64,000 nt of DNA from Glycomyces artemisiae (lineage in GTDB: Bacteria > Actinomycetota > Actinomycetes > Mycobacteriales > Micromonosporaceae). The notes beneath the pieces are model-generated. The model ran no database searches and was not told the DNA's origin. It saw only the letters and a list, made by a program, of their open reading frames with translations. The DNA is taken from the NCBI RefSeq assembly GCF_003002955.1, contig NZ_PVTJ01000003.1, positions 248,001 through 312,000 on the forward strand, read 5' to 3'. Numbering within the stretch: position 1 is the first letter of the stretch; every line of letters begins with the position of its first letter. Below are positions 50,439 through 59,014 of this stretch, piece after piece. A program made the translations under genes and the position numbers.

Positions 50439-51904
50439 TCGGCCATGCGGGCGCGGGCCGCGTAGAGGACCAGCACGACCGCCATGACGGCGACGCCGAC
50501 GAGGCCGACCGTGCGGAAGCCCGCGGTGAACGCCTCGCTGACGCGGTGCAGCACTTCGGTGTTCTCGGCCGCGTCGCGGTAGCCGTCCACCCAGGACCCG
50601 GACTGCGCGCCCATGGCGGCGCGGTAGACGACGGTGCCGATGCTGCCGAGGACGACCAGGCCCGTGGCGATCCCGATCTCGTTGGCGGTCTGCACGAACG
50701 ACGCCGCCGAACCGGCCCGCTCCTGCGGGGCGCGGGAGATCACGTCGTTCATCAGGAACGGGAACGCCGCCCCGATCCCGGCCGTGGCGAGCACGCTCCC
50801 GGCGACCATCGCCGCGATCCCGGCCCGGCCGGTCGTGGCCGCCGCGTAGCAGACGAATCCGGCCGCCATCACCGCGAGGCTCATCATGACGACCTTGGTC
50901 GGCGCCATCCGCTGCCCGAGCCACGGGCCCAGGTTCGAGGCGCACATCATCGCCACCGTGGAGGGCAGCAGCCACAGGGCCGCGAAGAGCGGCGAGAACC
51001 CTTGCACGTCTTGCAGGTAGAACGACCAGAACAGCGAGGTCCCGCCCATGAGCAGGGCCGTCAGGAACAGCACCCACATGACGCGGGCGACGCCGGGGCG
51101 GCGCAGCAGCGCCAGGTCCACCAGCGGGTCGTCCAGGGCGCGCTGGCGGCGCACGAACACGACCCCGAGCCCCAGCCCGGCGGCCCCGGCGAGCGCGGGC
51201 TCCCAGGACCAGCCGCCGTTCACGAGCAGCTTCAGGGCGGCGACGACGAGGAGGATCGAGGCGAGGCACAGGGCGGCGCTGGGCAGGTCGATGCGCCCGG
51301 CCGACTCGGCCCTGTATTCGGGGAGCAGGCGCGGCGCGGCGACCAGCGTCACGAGCATGACCGGGACGCCGAGGAGGAACACCGAGCCCCACCACCAGTG
51401 CGCCATCATGACGCCGCCGATGAGCGGCGCGGCGGCCATGCCGGTGAGGAAGCACGTCATGTAGGCGCCCATGGCGGCTACGGCCCGCTTCGGGTCGGGG
51501 AACAGCCGTCCGATGAGCGCCATCGACGCGGGCATGATCGCCGCCCCCGCGACGCCCATCACGGCCCGCGTGGCGATGATCATCCACGGCTCCACCGCGA
51601 ACGCGGCCAGCGCCGACGCGAGCGCGAACACCGCCGAGCACCACACGATGAGGCGCCGCCTGCCGATTCGGTCACCGATGGCGCCCATGGTGATCATGGT
51701 GCCGCCGACCATGAAGCCGTAGATGTCGTTCATCCACAGCAGTTCGGTCGGGGTGGGCCGCAGGTCGGCGGCCATCTGCGGCAGGGCCACGTTGAGGACG
51801 CTGATGTCGATGGCGATGAGCATCGACGGGAGCGCGAGCAGGGCCAGCGCGAGGCGGGGGTTCAGGGTGCGCTTGGGGCGGACGGCGGGTTCGGTGGTGG
51901 TCAT
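50435..51904 (-). CDS. MFS drug-efflux-type transporter (DHA2, 14 helices)
   Basis: 489 residues, about 14 membrane helices. The N-terminal motif is LIAIDISVLNVALPQMAADL (motif D1). Motif A is GDRIGRRRLIVW between helices 2 and 3. The antiporter-type motif C is seen as FLTGMAAAPLIGGVMM, close to GxxxGPxxGG. QacA/EmrB-like members exchange protons for drugs or dyes; the substrate is unknown. It is convergent with the LacI gene with a 4-base overlap, so it is not part of the xylan regulon. Confidence 0.92.
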   Translation of the reverse strand: MTTTEPAVRPKRTLNPRLALALLALPSMLIAIDISVLNVALPQMAADLRPTPTELLWMNDIYGFMVGGTMITMGAIGDRIGRRRLIVWCSAVFALASALAAFAVEPWMIIATRAVMGVAGAAIMPASMALIGRLFPDPKRAVAAMGAYMTCFLTGMAAAPLIGGVMMAHWWWGSVFLLGVPVMLVTLVAAPRLLPEYRAESAGRIDLPSAALCLASILLVVAALKLLVNGGWSWEPALAGAAGLGLGVVFVRRQRALDDPLVDLALLRRPGVARVMWVLFLTALLMGGTSLFWSFYLQDVQGFSPLFAALWLLPSTVAMMCASNLGPWLGQRMAPTKVVMMSLAVMAAGFVCYAAATTGRAGIAAMVAGSVLATAGIGAAFPFLMNDVISRAPQERAGSAASFVQTANEIGIATGLVVLGSIGTVVYRAAMGAQSGSWVDGYRDAAENTEVLHRVSEAFTAGFRTVGLVGVAVMAVVLVLYAARARMAD

Positions 51905-51990
51905 GGACGGGTCTCCCGGTTCAAGGGCGCCGATGCGGCGCCGTTACCGGTAGAGACGAGGCGGGGGCCGCGGATTCAGCGGTCCCGAGG

Positions 51991-52025
51991 GCGCCGTCCG
52001 CCGCGGCCGGGGCGGCGGACGGCGC
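51991..52025 (-). terminator. Hairpin terminator at the end of the GH38/Lpl operon
   Basis: A perfect 14-bp stem (51991-52004 with 52012-52025), 7-base loop, starting 5 bases after the stop of the beta-helix gene. It ends the long minus-strand operon. Confidence 0.85.
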
Positions 52026-52030
52026 GGGGG

Positions 52031-54166
52031 TCATCCGGCGCGGCGGTAGCCGAACTGCACGGTGAGGTCCGCGGCGTCGGCGGTGGCGCTCTGGACGAGG
52101 AGGCCGATGCGTTTCGGCGCGGCGGTGCCGTCGACGACGGCCGCGGTGGTGATGGTCTTGACGGCGGGGTCGGCGGTGGCGGCGACGGCTCCGGTGGCGC
52201 CCTCGCCGTTCACGGCGAAGCGGACGGAGCAGCCGCCCGCGGCGACGGCGAGTGCGGTCTTGACGATCGTGACGCGTTCGCCCGCGATGTAGAGGGCGCC
52301 GGGGAAGTCGTAGGTGCCGTTGGCGACGGCGCCGTCGACGCGGGCGGCGAACCAGCCGTCGACGTCGCCGGTGCCCTTGTTGCCGGAGATGCGGGTCTCG
52401 GCGGTGGGGGTGGTCCTCATGAGCAGGCCGCCCGCGTGGTTGCCGTTGAAGTCGTTGGCGGACACGAGGATGTCGGGCGCGGCGGTGACGAGGGCGTAGT
52501 CCTGGCGGTTGGTGCCGTCGCCGACGAAGCCGCCGACGGCGTTGCCGGTGACGACGACGCGGGTGGCGCCTTCGCGGATGTTGAGGCCCGCGCCGTGGCG
52601 GTAGGCCGAGCCGCCGCCGGAGTAGGTGCCGGAGGCTTCGGAGCCCTGGAGGTCGAACGTGTCGTCGTCGACGACGGTGATCGTCCATTTGCCGTTCGCC
52701 GCGGTGGTGCCGCCCGCGTCGTAGACGGTGACGCGGTCGCCGGTCTCCCAGCCGTGGGCCGCGGCGGTGGTGACGCGGAACGTGCCGTCGCCGTTGTCGG
52801 CGATGGCGTCGATAGTGCGGGCGAAGTCGACGTGGGCGGTGCGGCCGTTGTTGCCGATGAGGGACCCGGAGACGGTGAGGCGCTTGGAGGCGAAGTCGAT
52901 GCCGTTGCGGCCCGCGCCGCGGATGACGCAGCCGGCGAAGGTGACGGATCCGGTGAAGTCGGGGCCGACGCGGACGAGGTCGTCTTCGCCGTCGGTGGAG
53001 ATGTAGGTGTTGGCGAACTGGGCCTGGGCGCCGCGTTCGAGGAGTACGGAGACGCCGTGGGTGTTCTCGAAGCCGCCGCCTTCGAAGTACACGAACTTGG
53101 GGAGCGCGGCGGTGCCGGTGGTGTTGCGCATCCACAGGCCGTGGCGTCCGAAGAGGACTGCGGTGGCGATGAACTTGAGGGAGCCGCCGAGGCCGTCGAC
53201 GATGACGTTGTCGGTGGTGGTGTTGTCGGGCCCGGCGGCGATGCCGCACTGCACGAACTCGATCGGGTCGGCGCGGTTGTCGTCGGCGACGCCGTTGAGG
53301 AGGACCACGTGCTGGCCGGAGAAGGTGTTCCACACGCAGTTCTGGAAGCGGATCGTGTTGCAGCCGCGGAGGGTCGTGCCGTTGTATCCGTCGCGGAAGC
53401 GCACGTTGGAGAAGGCGATCATGTAGTTGCCGTCGTCCTTTTCGGACCCGGCGCGCTCGGTGCGTACGAGGGAGCCGCCGGTGAGGCCGGTGCCGCGGAT
53501 CTGGAGGTCGCGGAAGCCGCCGCCGTGCATGCCGGTGAGGAGGAACCCGTCCTCGGCGCCGGTGTCGACGAGGATCTGGGTGCCGGTCACCTGGCTGTCG
53601 GTGTGCCCGGCCCCGGCGAAGGTGATGGGGACGCGCAGGACGTTGACGGTGGCGCGGAGGAGGACGATGCCGGGGCCGATCGCGATGGTGCCTCCGGCGG
53701 GGAGGGCGTCGATCGCGGCTTGGAGGGGCCCGGAGTCGGCGGTGGCGTCGTCGGGATCGGCCTCGCCGTCGCCGCGCCAGCCGAACCAGGAGAGGTCGGC
53801 GTAGGACTCGACCTGGCGGCGCCAGCGGCCGGTGGCGGTGCCCGCGACGGCGAAGACGGTGCCGCCGTCGTCGTCGGCGGTGGACTCGGCGTCCCAGAAC
53901 AGGAGGCCGCCGCCGCGGCCGGGGGTGTCGAGGTGGTAGCCGAGGAGGTAGACGGTCTCGCCGGGGGCGGTGCCGGCCTTGTCGCGGAGGTCCTCGACGG
54001 TGGCGACGGGTTCGGCGCCCGCGAGCTGGGCGAGCGTGTCCTCGCCTTGGTCGTTGTTCGCGCTGGCGGGGGCGGCGAAGGCGGCGCCCGCGAGGCCGCC
54101 GAGGCCGAGGGCGGTGAGGCCGCGGCGGGTGAGGGTGCGGGGTTCGGGGGCGTGGTCGGTGCTCAT
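52031..54166 (-). CDS. Secreted right-handed beta-helix protein (pectate-lyase-like fold) with an inserted phage-tail-type domain
   Basis: 711 residues. A Tat-type signal (LTRRGLTALGLGGLAGAAFA) precedes a pectin-lyase-like beta-helix. YADLSWFGWRGDGEADPDD with LQAAIDALPAGGTIAIGPG is the N-cap typical of pectate_lyase_3/phage-depolymerase proteins. Residues about 440-515 (NGDGTFRVTTAAAHGWETGD, TWTITVVDDDTFDLQGS-like text) form an E1_FCCH-like module usual in phage tail proteins. Its last 110 residues form a separate beta domain (GLLVQSATADAADLTVQFGY). It is probably an extracellular polysaccharide lyase or hydrolase. ATG 54166 has GAAGGAG 8 bases upstream, which argues against GTG 54175. Confidence 0.85.
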   Translation of the reverse strand: MSTDHAPEPRTLTRRGLTALGLGGLAGAAFAAPASANNDQGEDTLAQLAGAEPVATVEDLRDKAGTAPGETVYLLGYHLDTPGRGGGLLFWDAESTADDDGGTVFAVAGTATGRWRRQVESYADLSWFGWRGDGEADPDDATADSGPLQAAIDALPAGGTIAIGPGIVLLRATVNVLRVPITFAGAGHTDSQVTGTQILVDTGAEDGFLLTGMHGGGFRDLQIRGTGLTGGSLVRTERAGSEKDDGNYMIAFSNVRFRDGYNGTTLRGCNTIRFQNCVWNTFSGQHVVLLNGVADDNRADPIEFVQCGIAAGPDNTTTDNVIVDGLGGSLKFIATAVLFGRHGLWMRNTTGTAALPKFVYFEGGGFENTHGVSVLLERGAQAQFANTYISTDGEDDLVRVGPDFTGSVTFAGCVIRGAGRNGIDFASKRLTVSGSLIGNNGRTAHVDFARTIDAIADNGDGTFRVTTAAAHGWETGDRVTVYDAGGTTAANGKWTITVVDDDTFDLQGSEASGTYSGGGSAYRHGAGLNIREGATRVVVTGNAVGGFVGDGTNRQDYALVTAAPDILVSANDFNGNHAGGLLMRTTPTAETRISGNKGTGDVDGWFAARVDGAVANGTYDFPGALYIAGERVTIVKTALAVAAGGCSVRFAVNGEGATGAVAATADPAVKTITTAAVVDGTAAPKRIGLLVQSATADAADLTVQFGYRRAG

Positions 54167-54236
54167 GGTGGTCACTCCTTCGTGACGGCGGGGGTTCAGT
54201 GAGCGGGACTGTGCTAGCAGGGATCCGTGGTCGGAG

Positions 54237-55154
54237 TCAGCCCTTGACGGCGCCGATGAGGATGCCTTTGGCGAAGTGGCGCTGGAGGAACGGGTAGACG
54301 AGGGCGATCGGGACGAGGCTGACGACGAGGATCGCCATCTGGATCGACTGGGAGGCGGGCATGGCGGCCCCGGCGAGTTCGGTGCCGTCCACGCCGAGGG
54401 AGGTGTTGTCGACGACGTAGGTGCGCAGGACCAGTTGCAGCGGCCATTTCGCGGTGTCGTTGATGTAGAGGACGGCGTTGAAGAACGCGTTCCAGAACGC
54501 GACGGCCTGGAACAGGCCGATCACGGCGAGCACGGCCTTCGACAGGGGCAGCACGATCCGGGTGAGGATCTGGAGCTCCCCCGCGCCGTCGATGCGGGCG
54601 GCGTCGGTGAGCTCGCGCGGGATCTCCATGAAGAACGCGCGCATGATGAGCACCTGGAAGGCGTTCACCAGGACCGGCAGGATGAGCGACCAGTACGAGT
54701 CGAGCAGGCCGATCGACCTGACCAGCAGGTACATCGGGATGATCCCGGGCGTGAAGAACAGCGTGAACAGGACGGTCATGAGCAGCGGCTTGTGGGCGAA
54801 CGACCCGGGCCGCGACAGCGCGTACGCCAGGAGCGCGGTGCATGCGAGGGAGAGCAGCGTGCCGACGAGCGTCACGCCGACCGAGACGAACAGGGCCCTG
54901 GTGACGACGCCCCCGGCGAGGATCGCGCGGTACGCGTCGAGGTTGGGCCGCTCGGGCCACAGCACGTAGCCGCCGGCCTCGGTGATCTGCTGCTGGTCGG
55001 CGAGGCTCGTGGAGACGACCGCGAGGAACGGGATCACCACGAACGCGCACGCGAGGATGAGGACCACCCCTTTGGCGCCGCGCACGGCGATCCCGGGCGG
55101 GGGCGTGCCGTTGACGTTGCGGCGCACCGGCTTGCGGTTGGCGAGGGCGGTCAT
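54237..55154 (-). CDS. Carbohydrate ABC permease, LplC/YtcP type
   Basis: 305 residues, six membrane helices. FTLFFTPGIIPMYLLVRSIG and the EAA loop ELTDAARIDGAGELQILTRI are typical of the YtcP/LplC branch of CUT1 permeases. The start overlaps the LplB stop as ATGA. A 70-base gap separates it from the beta-helix gene, the last of the operon. Confidence 0.93.
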   Translation of the reverse strand: MTALANRKPVRRNVNGTPPPGIAVRGAKGVVLILACAFVVIPFLAVVSTSLADQQQITEAGGYVLWPERPNLDAYRAILAGGVVTRALFVSVGVTLVGTLLSLACTALLAYALSRPGSFAHKPLLMTVLFTLFFTPGIIPMYLLVRSIGLLDSYWSLILPVLVNAFQVLIMRAFFMEIPRELTDAARIDGAGELQILTRIVLPLSKAVLAVIGLFQAVAFWNAFFNAVLYINDTAKWPLQLVLRTYVVDNTSLGVDGTELAGAAMPASQSIQMAILVVSLVPIALVYPFLQRHFAKGILIGAVKG

Positions 55155-56149
55155 TTCTGGTACACCCCGCTCTCGCCGAGGAGGTGCGCGAACTTGTTCG
55201 CGAGGTACACCAGGACCAGGCCGACCAGGCCCTTGACGAGGCCCACCGCGGCCGCGACGCCCCAGTCGCCGCCGATGACGCCGTTGTAGTAGACGTACGT
55301 GTCGAGCACTTCGGAGGCGTCGGCGCCCACCGAGTCCCGTTGCAGGATGATCTGTTCGAAGCCCACGGTCAGCGCGTCTCCCAGTTTGAGGATGAGCAGG
55401 AGCACCACGACGCCGCGGATGCTCGGCAGGGTCACGTGCCACAGCTGGCGCCAGCGCGAGGCGCCGTCGACGGCGCTCGCCTCGTACAGCTCGGTGTCCA
55501 CTCGCGACAGTGCGGCGAGGAAGATGATGGTGCCCCAGCCCGCGTCCTTCCAGATGACCTGCGCGGTGATGAGCGGGATGAACAGGTCGGGGTTGCCCAG
55601 GAGCGAGACGTCGCCGAGCTCGTGCGTGCGCAGGAACGTGTTGAGCAGGCCCGCGTTGCCGAGCATCTGCTGGAAGATCGCGACGACGACCACCCAGGAC
55701 ATGAAGTGCGGCAGGTACAGCACCGACTGGACGAGGCGCTTGAGGCGCTCGGACAGGAGCGAGTTGAGCAGCAGCGCCAGCGCGATCGGGATGGGGAAGA
55801 CGAACGCGACCTGCACGAACGAGATGACGAGCGTGTTGGTGAGCGCGTTGAGGAACTCGGGGTCGCCGTTCCAGATGACCGAGAAGTTCGCGAACCCGAC
55901 CCACGGGGAGTCGCTGATGCCGATGTACGGCTGGTAGTCCTTGAACGCGATGACGTTCCCGGCCAAGGGAAGGTAGTGGAACAGCAGGACGACCGCGATC
56001 CCCGGCAGGGCGAGGAGCAGCAGGAACCGGTCCCTGCGGAACCGCTGCGCGCGCGTTCGGCGGGGCCGGGCCGCGCCCGGCGGCGGACCCGCTTGGGGTC
56101 CGCTCGCCGGTGCGGTGGTCCTGGTGCCGGTCATCGGCGGGGCGCCCAT
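55151..56149 (-). CDS. Carbohydrate ABC permease, LplB type
   Basis: 332 residues with a long, basic, Pro-rich N-terminal cytoplasmic extension before six helices. FLLLLALPGIAVVLLFHYLP opens the membrane part, and the EAA loop is YEASAVDGASRWRQLWHVTL. ATG 56147-56149 overlaps the binding-protein stop by one base (TGATG), so I prefer it to the ATG at 56134. LplB-type systems import oligosaccharides such as aldouronates, rhamnogalacturonides or others; the substrate is not predictable from sequence. Confidence 0.92.
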   Translation of the reverse strand: MGAPPMTGTRTTAPASGPQAGPPPGAARPRRTRAQRFRRDRFLLLLALPGIAVVLLFHYLPLAGNVIAFKDYQPYIGISDSPWVGFANFSVIWNGDPEFLNALTNTLVISFVQVAFVFPIPIALALLLNSLLSERLKRLVQSVLYLPHFMSWVVVVAIFQQMLGNAGLLNTFLRTHELGDVSLLGNPDLFIPLITAQVIWKDAGWGTIIFLAALSRVDTELYEASAVDGASRWRQLWHVTLPSIRGVVVLLLILKLGDALTVGFEQIILQRDSVGADASEVLDTYVYYNGVIGGDWGVAAAVGLVKGLVGLVLVYLANKFAHLLGESGVYQK

Positions 56150-57789
56150 CAGGCGCTCTCGGACGGGGACGGGGAGGCGGTGTCGACGGCGGCCTCGAAC
56201 TCGGCGCGGATCGCGTCGCCGCCCGCGGCGCGCCAGGCGTCGACGGCCTCGTCCCAGGCCTCGATGCCCTTGCGTCCGGAGACGATGTCGAGTTCGGCGG
56301 CCTTGATGATCTCGGCCAGCTCCCCCGCGTTGTCGATCGCGGTGTTCGAGTAGAGGCCGATGGACGGGTCTCGGACGATCCGCGGGACGGCGGTCTCCTG
56401 GAAGGCCCGCTGGGCGTCGACGCGGGCCTGGGCGCGGGGGCCAAGGATCGGGGCGGCGTCGGTGACGTACTCGAACGGGACGGTGGTCTCGTTGGTGCCC
56501 AGCGCGGTCTTGACGGGGGTGTCGCCGTCCCATTCGAAGTGCTGGCCTTCGACGCCGAACTTGCGGAGCATGTACTCGGTGGAGCCGATGGGGGCGGCGA
56601 GCCAGTTCGCGACGTTGAGGAGCTGCGCGATGCGGTCGTCGTCGGCTTTCTTGAAGGCCATGAGGCCGAAGCTGGCGGTTCCGGCGCGGTGGACGCCCTC
56701 GCCGTTGCCGTCGTAGGAGGGCGCGGGGATGCCCTGGACGTCGACGCCGTAGGTGTCGGCGAGGATGTCCCAGGCGGCGTAGCCGTCGGGGCCCATCGCG
56801 ATGGTGCCGTTGCCGAACAGGTCGCGGAGGTTGATGTTCTCGGAGGCGGCGTCGGGGTGGAAGAGCCCGGCGGCCATCATCTCGGCGACCCGGGCGACGG
56901 CTTCGCGGCGCTCCTCGGTCTCGTACTCGTTGGTGAACTCGCCGCCCTCTTCGCGCCACACGTTGGGGACGCCGAGCATGTTGCCCACGTAGGTGATGAG
57001 GCCGCGCGGGTTGCCGAAGGCCCACCGGTTGGCGGCGGGGTCGGTGAGGGCGGTGGCGGCCTCCAGGAACTCGTCGTAGCTGCCGGGCGCGAGGTTGAGG
57101 CCCTGCGCGGCGAAGAGGTCGCCGCGGGCGAACATGATGGTGCCGACGATCGCGCGCGGGTTCGGGACGCCGTACAGGCCGCCGTTGTAGACGCTGGGGA
57201 GCCAGGAGTCCGTGGGGAAGTTCGCGAGGTGCGGGTAGTCGGCGATCTTGTCGCCCGAGATATGCCCGGAGAGGTCGGCGCACAGGTTGGCGAGCACGTC
57301 GGAGCGGTTGGCGAGGCTCGCGGAGACCAGGAGCATGTCGGGGAGGTCGCCGCCCGCGATGATCGTGGAGAGCTTCGCGAGGTAGTCGGCGGCGGGCGTC
57401 ATGGTGATGTCGAGTTCGGCCCCGACGGAGGCGTTGACGGCCTGCCAGTAGGCGTTGTCGCCCATGCCGGGCGGGACCGGGTTGAACATGTTGGTGAGGA
57501 TGGAGACCGTCCCGGCGCCGTCGGCGGGCGGCGCGTCGAAGGCGTCGACGAGGTCGCGCGGGAAGGAGTAGTACCCGGCGAGGACGCCGTCCTCGGTGGC
57601 GGCGAGGTCCGGGGCGGCGATCTCGCTGGGAATGTAGGAGGGCAGTTCGACGCCGGTCTCGCTCAGGGTCTGGGCCTCGCCGGTGCCCGCGCCGTCGCCG
57701 CACGCGGCGGTGCCGCCCGCCGCCGCGAGGAGCGCGGCGCCGCCGGTCGCCCGGAGCAGGCCTCGCCTGCCGATGTGGATGTCGCTCAT
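56149..57789 (-). CDS. Carbohydrate ABC solute-binding lipoprotein, LplA type
   Basis: 546 residues, the larger size of the LplA/YtcQ group. The Tat-like lipoprotein signal is RRGLLRATGGAALLAAAGG then TAAC. Mature text VSILTNMFNPVPPGMGDNAYW and ADYLAKLSTIIAGGDLPDML fits the family. The end is Ser/Pro-rich. It is coupled to LplB through TGATG, and starts 19 bases after the SGNH gene stop. It captures the sugar for the two permeases behind it. Confidence 0.93.
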   Translation of the reverse strand: MSDIHIGRRGLLRATGGAALLAAAGGTAACGDGAGTGEAQTLSETGVELPSYIPSEIAAPDLAATEDGVLAGYYSFPRDLVDAFDAPPADGAGTVSILTNMFNPVPPGMGDNAYWQAVNASVGAELDITMTPAADYLAKLSTIIAGGDLPDMLLVSASLANRSDVLANLCADLSGHISGDKIADYPHLANFPTDSWLPSVYNGGLYGVPNPRAIVGTIMFARGDLFAAQGLNLAPGSYDEFLEAATALTDPAANRWAFGNPRGLITYVGNMLGVPNVWREEGGEFTNEYETEERREAVARVAEMMAAGLFHPDAASENINLRDLFGNGTIAMGPDGYAAWDILADTYGVDVQGIPAPSYDGNGEGVHRAGTASFGLMAFKKADDDRIAQLLNVANWLAAPIGSTEYMLRKFGVEGQHFEWDGDTPVKTALGTNETTVPFEYVTDAAPILGPRAQARVDAQRAFQETAVPRIVRDPSIGLYSNTAIDNAGELAEIIKAAELDIVSGRKGIEAWDEAVDAWRAAGGDAIRAEFEAAVDTASPSPSESA

Positions 57790-57808
57790 GATCAGCTCCG
57801 ATCAGGTG

Positions 57809-59014
57809 TCACAGTGAAGGGTTCGGTTCCAGCAGCGTCAGGTCTACGGCGGCCGCCATGGCCTCGTAGCCGGCCCACGAGGGGTGGACGCCGCCGCCGG
57901 AGTCGTATTCGGCGCGCAGTTTCCTGGGGTCGTCGGGGTCGCGGACGGCGGCCTCGAAGTCGATGTACGGGTCGCCGCTCTCACGGATCGCGGTGTTGAC
58001 GGCGACGCGGATGGCCTCCTTGGCGTCGGTGTAGCTCGCCGAGCCGAGCCAGGGGGTGACGGTGCCGAGGACGAGGAGCACGCCGTGGACGGCGAGGCGC
58101 TCGCGGATCTGCGCGTACGCGGCGAGGAGGTCGCCGGGGGCCGCGGCCTTCCCGGAGGCGATGTCGTTGATCGCTTCGAGGAGGATCACGGCGTGGACGC
58201 CGGGGTGGGAGAGGACGTCGCGGTCGAGGCGGGCCTGCGCGGAGGGGGCCGCGCCGTCCCACAGGACCCGGTTGCCGGAGACGCCCGCGTTGAGGACGCC
58301 GGTGCTCGCGCCCGCGGCGAGGAGCCTGCGGGCGAGGTAGTCGGGCCAGCGCCGGTTCAGGTTCGAGGTGGAGCCGACGCCGTCGGTGATGGAGTCGCCG
58401 AGGCACACGACCGCGCCGCCGGGGCCGTCGAGTTCGACGGTGATCTCGTCGAGGAGGTACCACTTCGAGATGAACTCGGTGAACGCGTCGGCGGACTCGT
58501 CGGCGGCGTGGTCGCCGTCGGGAGTGAGGTAGGAGCGCTGGGCGGCGATGCTGTGGCCGGTCACGTTCGCGACCGTGTCGGGGACGTGGATGCTCACGGC
58601 GACATCGGCTTCGGCGGGGAGGTCGAGGTCGATGGGGTCGGAGAGGACCACGGCCCCGGCGGCGATGACCGCGGAGGCGCTGCCGCCGAAGGTGACGGCC
58701 TTGTTGGTGCCCGCGGTGACGGCGCCGCCCCCGGCGTGGAGGCCGAAGCGGACCGTGCCGACGGTGAGCGGGGCGGTGCCGCCGACGTTGGACAGGCGCA
58801 GGCGCGGGGCCGTTCCGGCGACGCTGGTGCGCACGATGAACCGGCCGGTCCGGCCGCCGAAGGTCACGTCGGCGAGGGGGTAGGCGGCGGCGCCCCAGGT
58901 GCCGACGCGGAGGCCCGCGGCGGTCTGGGCGGCGGCGGGTGCGGCACTGAAGGCACCGCCGAGGGCCGTGCCGCCGATCGCGGCTCCGGCGCCGAGGAGG
59001 ACTCGCCGTTTCAC
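57809..59014 (-). CDS. Secreted SGNH/GDSL-family hydrolase (carbohydrate esterase-like)
   Basis: 401 residues. Signal KRRVLLGAGAAIGGTALGG, cleavage near AAAQT. An N-terminal beta-sandwich (about 35-190) is followed by the SGNH domain. It has nucleophile Ser in VVCLGDSITDGVGS, oxyanion Gly in NAGVSGNRVL, Asn in LLEAINDIAS and catalytic His in GGGVHPSWAGYEA. It probably removes acetyl or other ester groups from a glycan outside the cell. GTG 59012-59014 overlaps the GH38 stop (GTGA), so translation is coupled; GGAGGAG lies upstream. Confidence 0.9.
   Translation of the reverse strand: MKRRVLLGAGAAIGGTALGGAFSAAPAAAQTAAGLRVGTWGAAAYPLADVTFGGRTGRFIVRTSVAGTAPRLRLSNVGGTAPLTVGTVRFGLHAGGGAVTAGTNKAVTFGGSASAVIAAGAVVLSDPIDLDLPAEADVAVSIHVPDTVANVTGHSIAAQRSYLTPDGDHAADESADAFTEFISKWYLLDEITVELDGPGGAVVCLGDSITDGVGSTSNLNRRWPDYLARRLLAAGASTGVLNAGVSGNRVLWDGAAPSAQARLDRDVLSHPGVHAVILLEAINDIASGKAAAPGDLLAAYAQIRERLAVHGVLLVLGTVTPWLGSASYTDAKEAIRVAVNTAIRESGDPYIDFEAAVRDPDDPRKLRAEYDSGGGVHPSWAGYEAMAAAVDLTLLEPNPSL

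Noticed and set aside
52031..54166. Prophage remnant suggested by tail-spike-like domains
   Set aside because: The protein has a Tat signal and belongs to a sugar-import operon, with no capsid, terminase, portal, integrase or lysis gene nearby.
50192..54202. Open frame of 1336 codons on the plus strand
   Set aside because: It runs antisense through the MFS and beta-helix genes and shows no domain; an artefact of composition.
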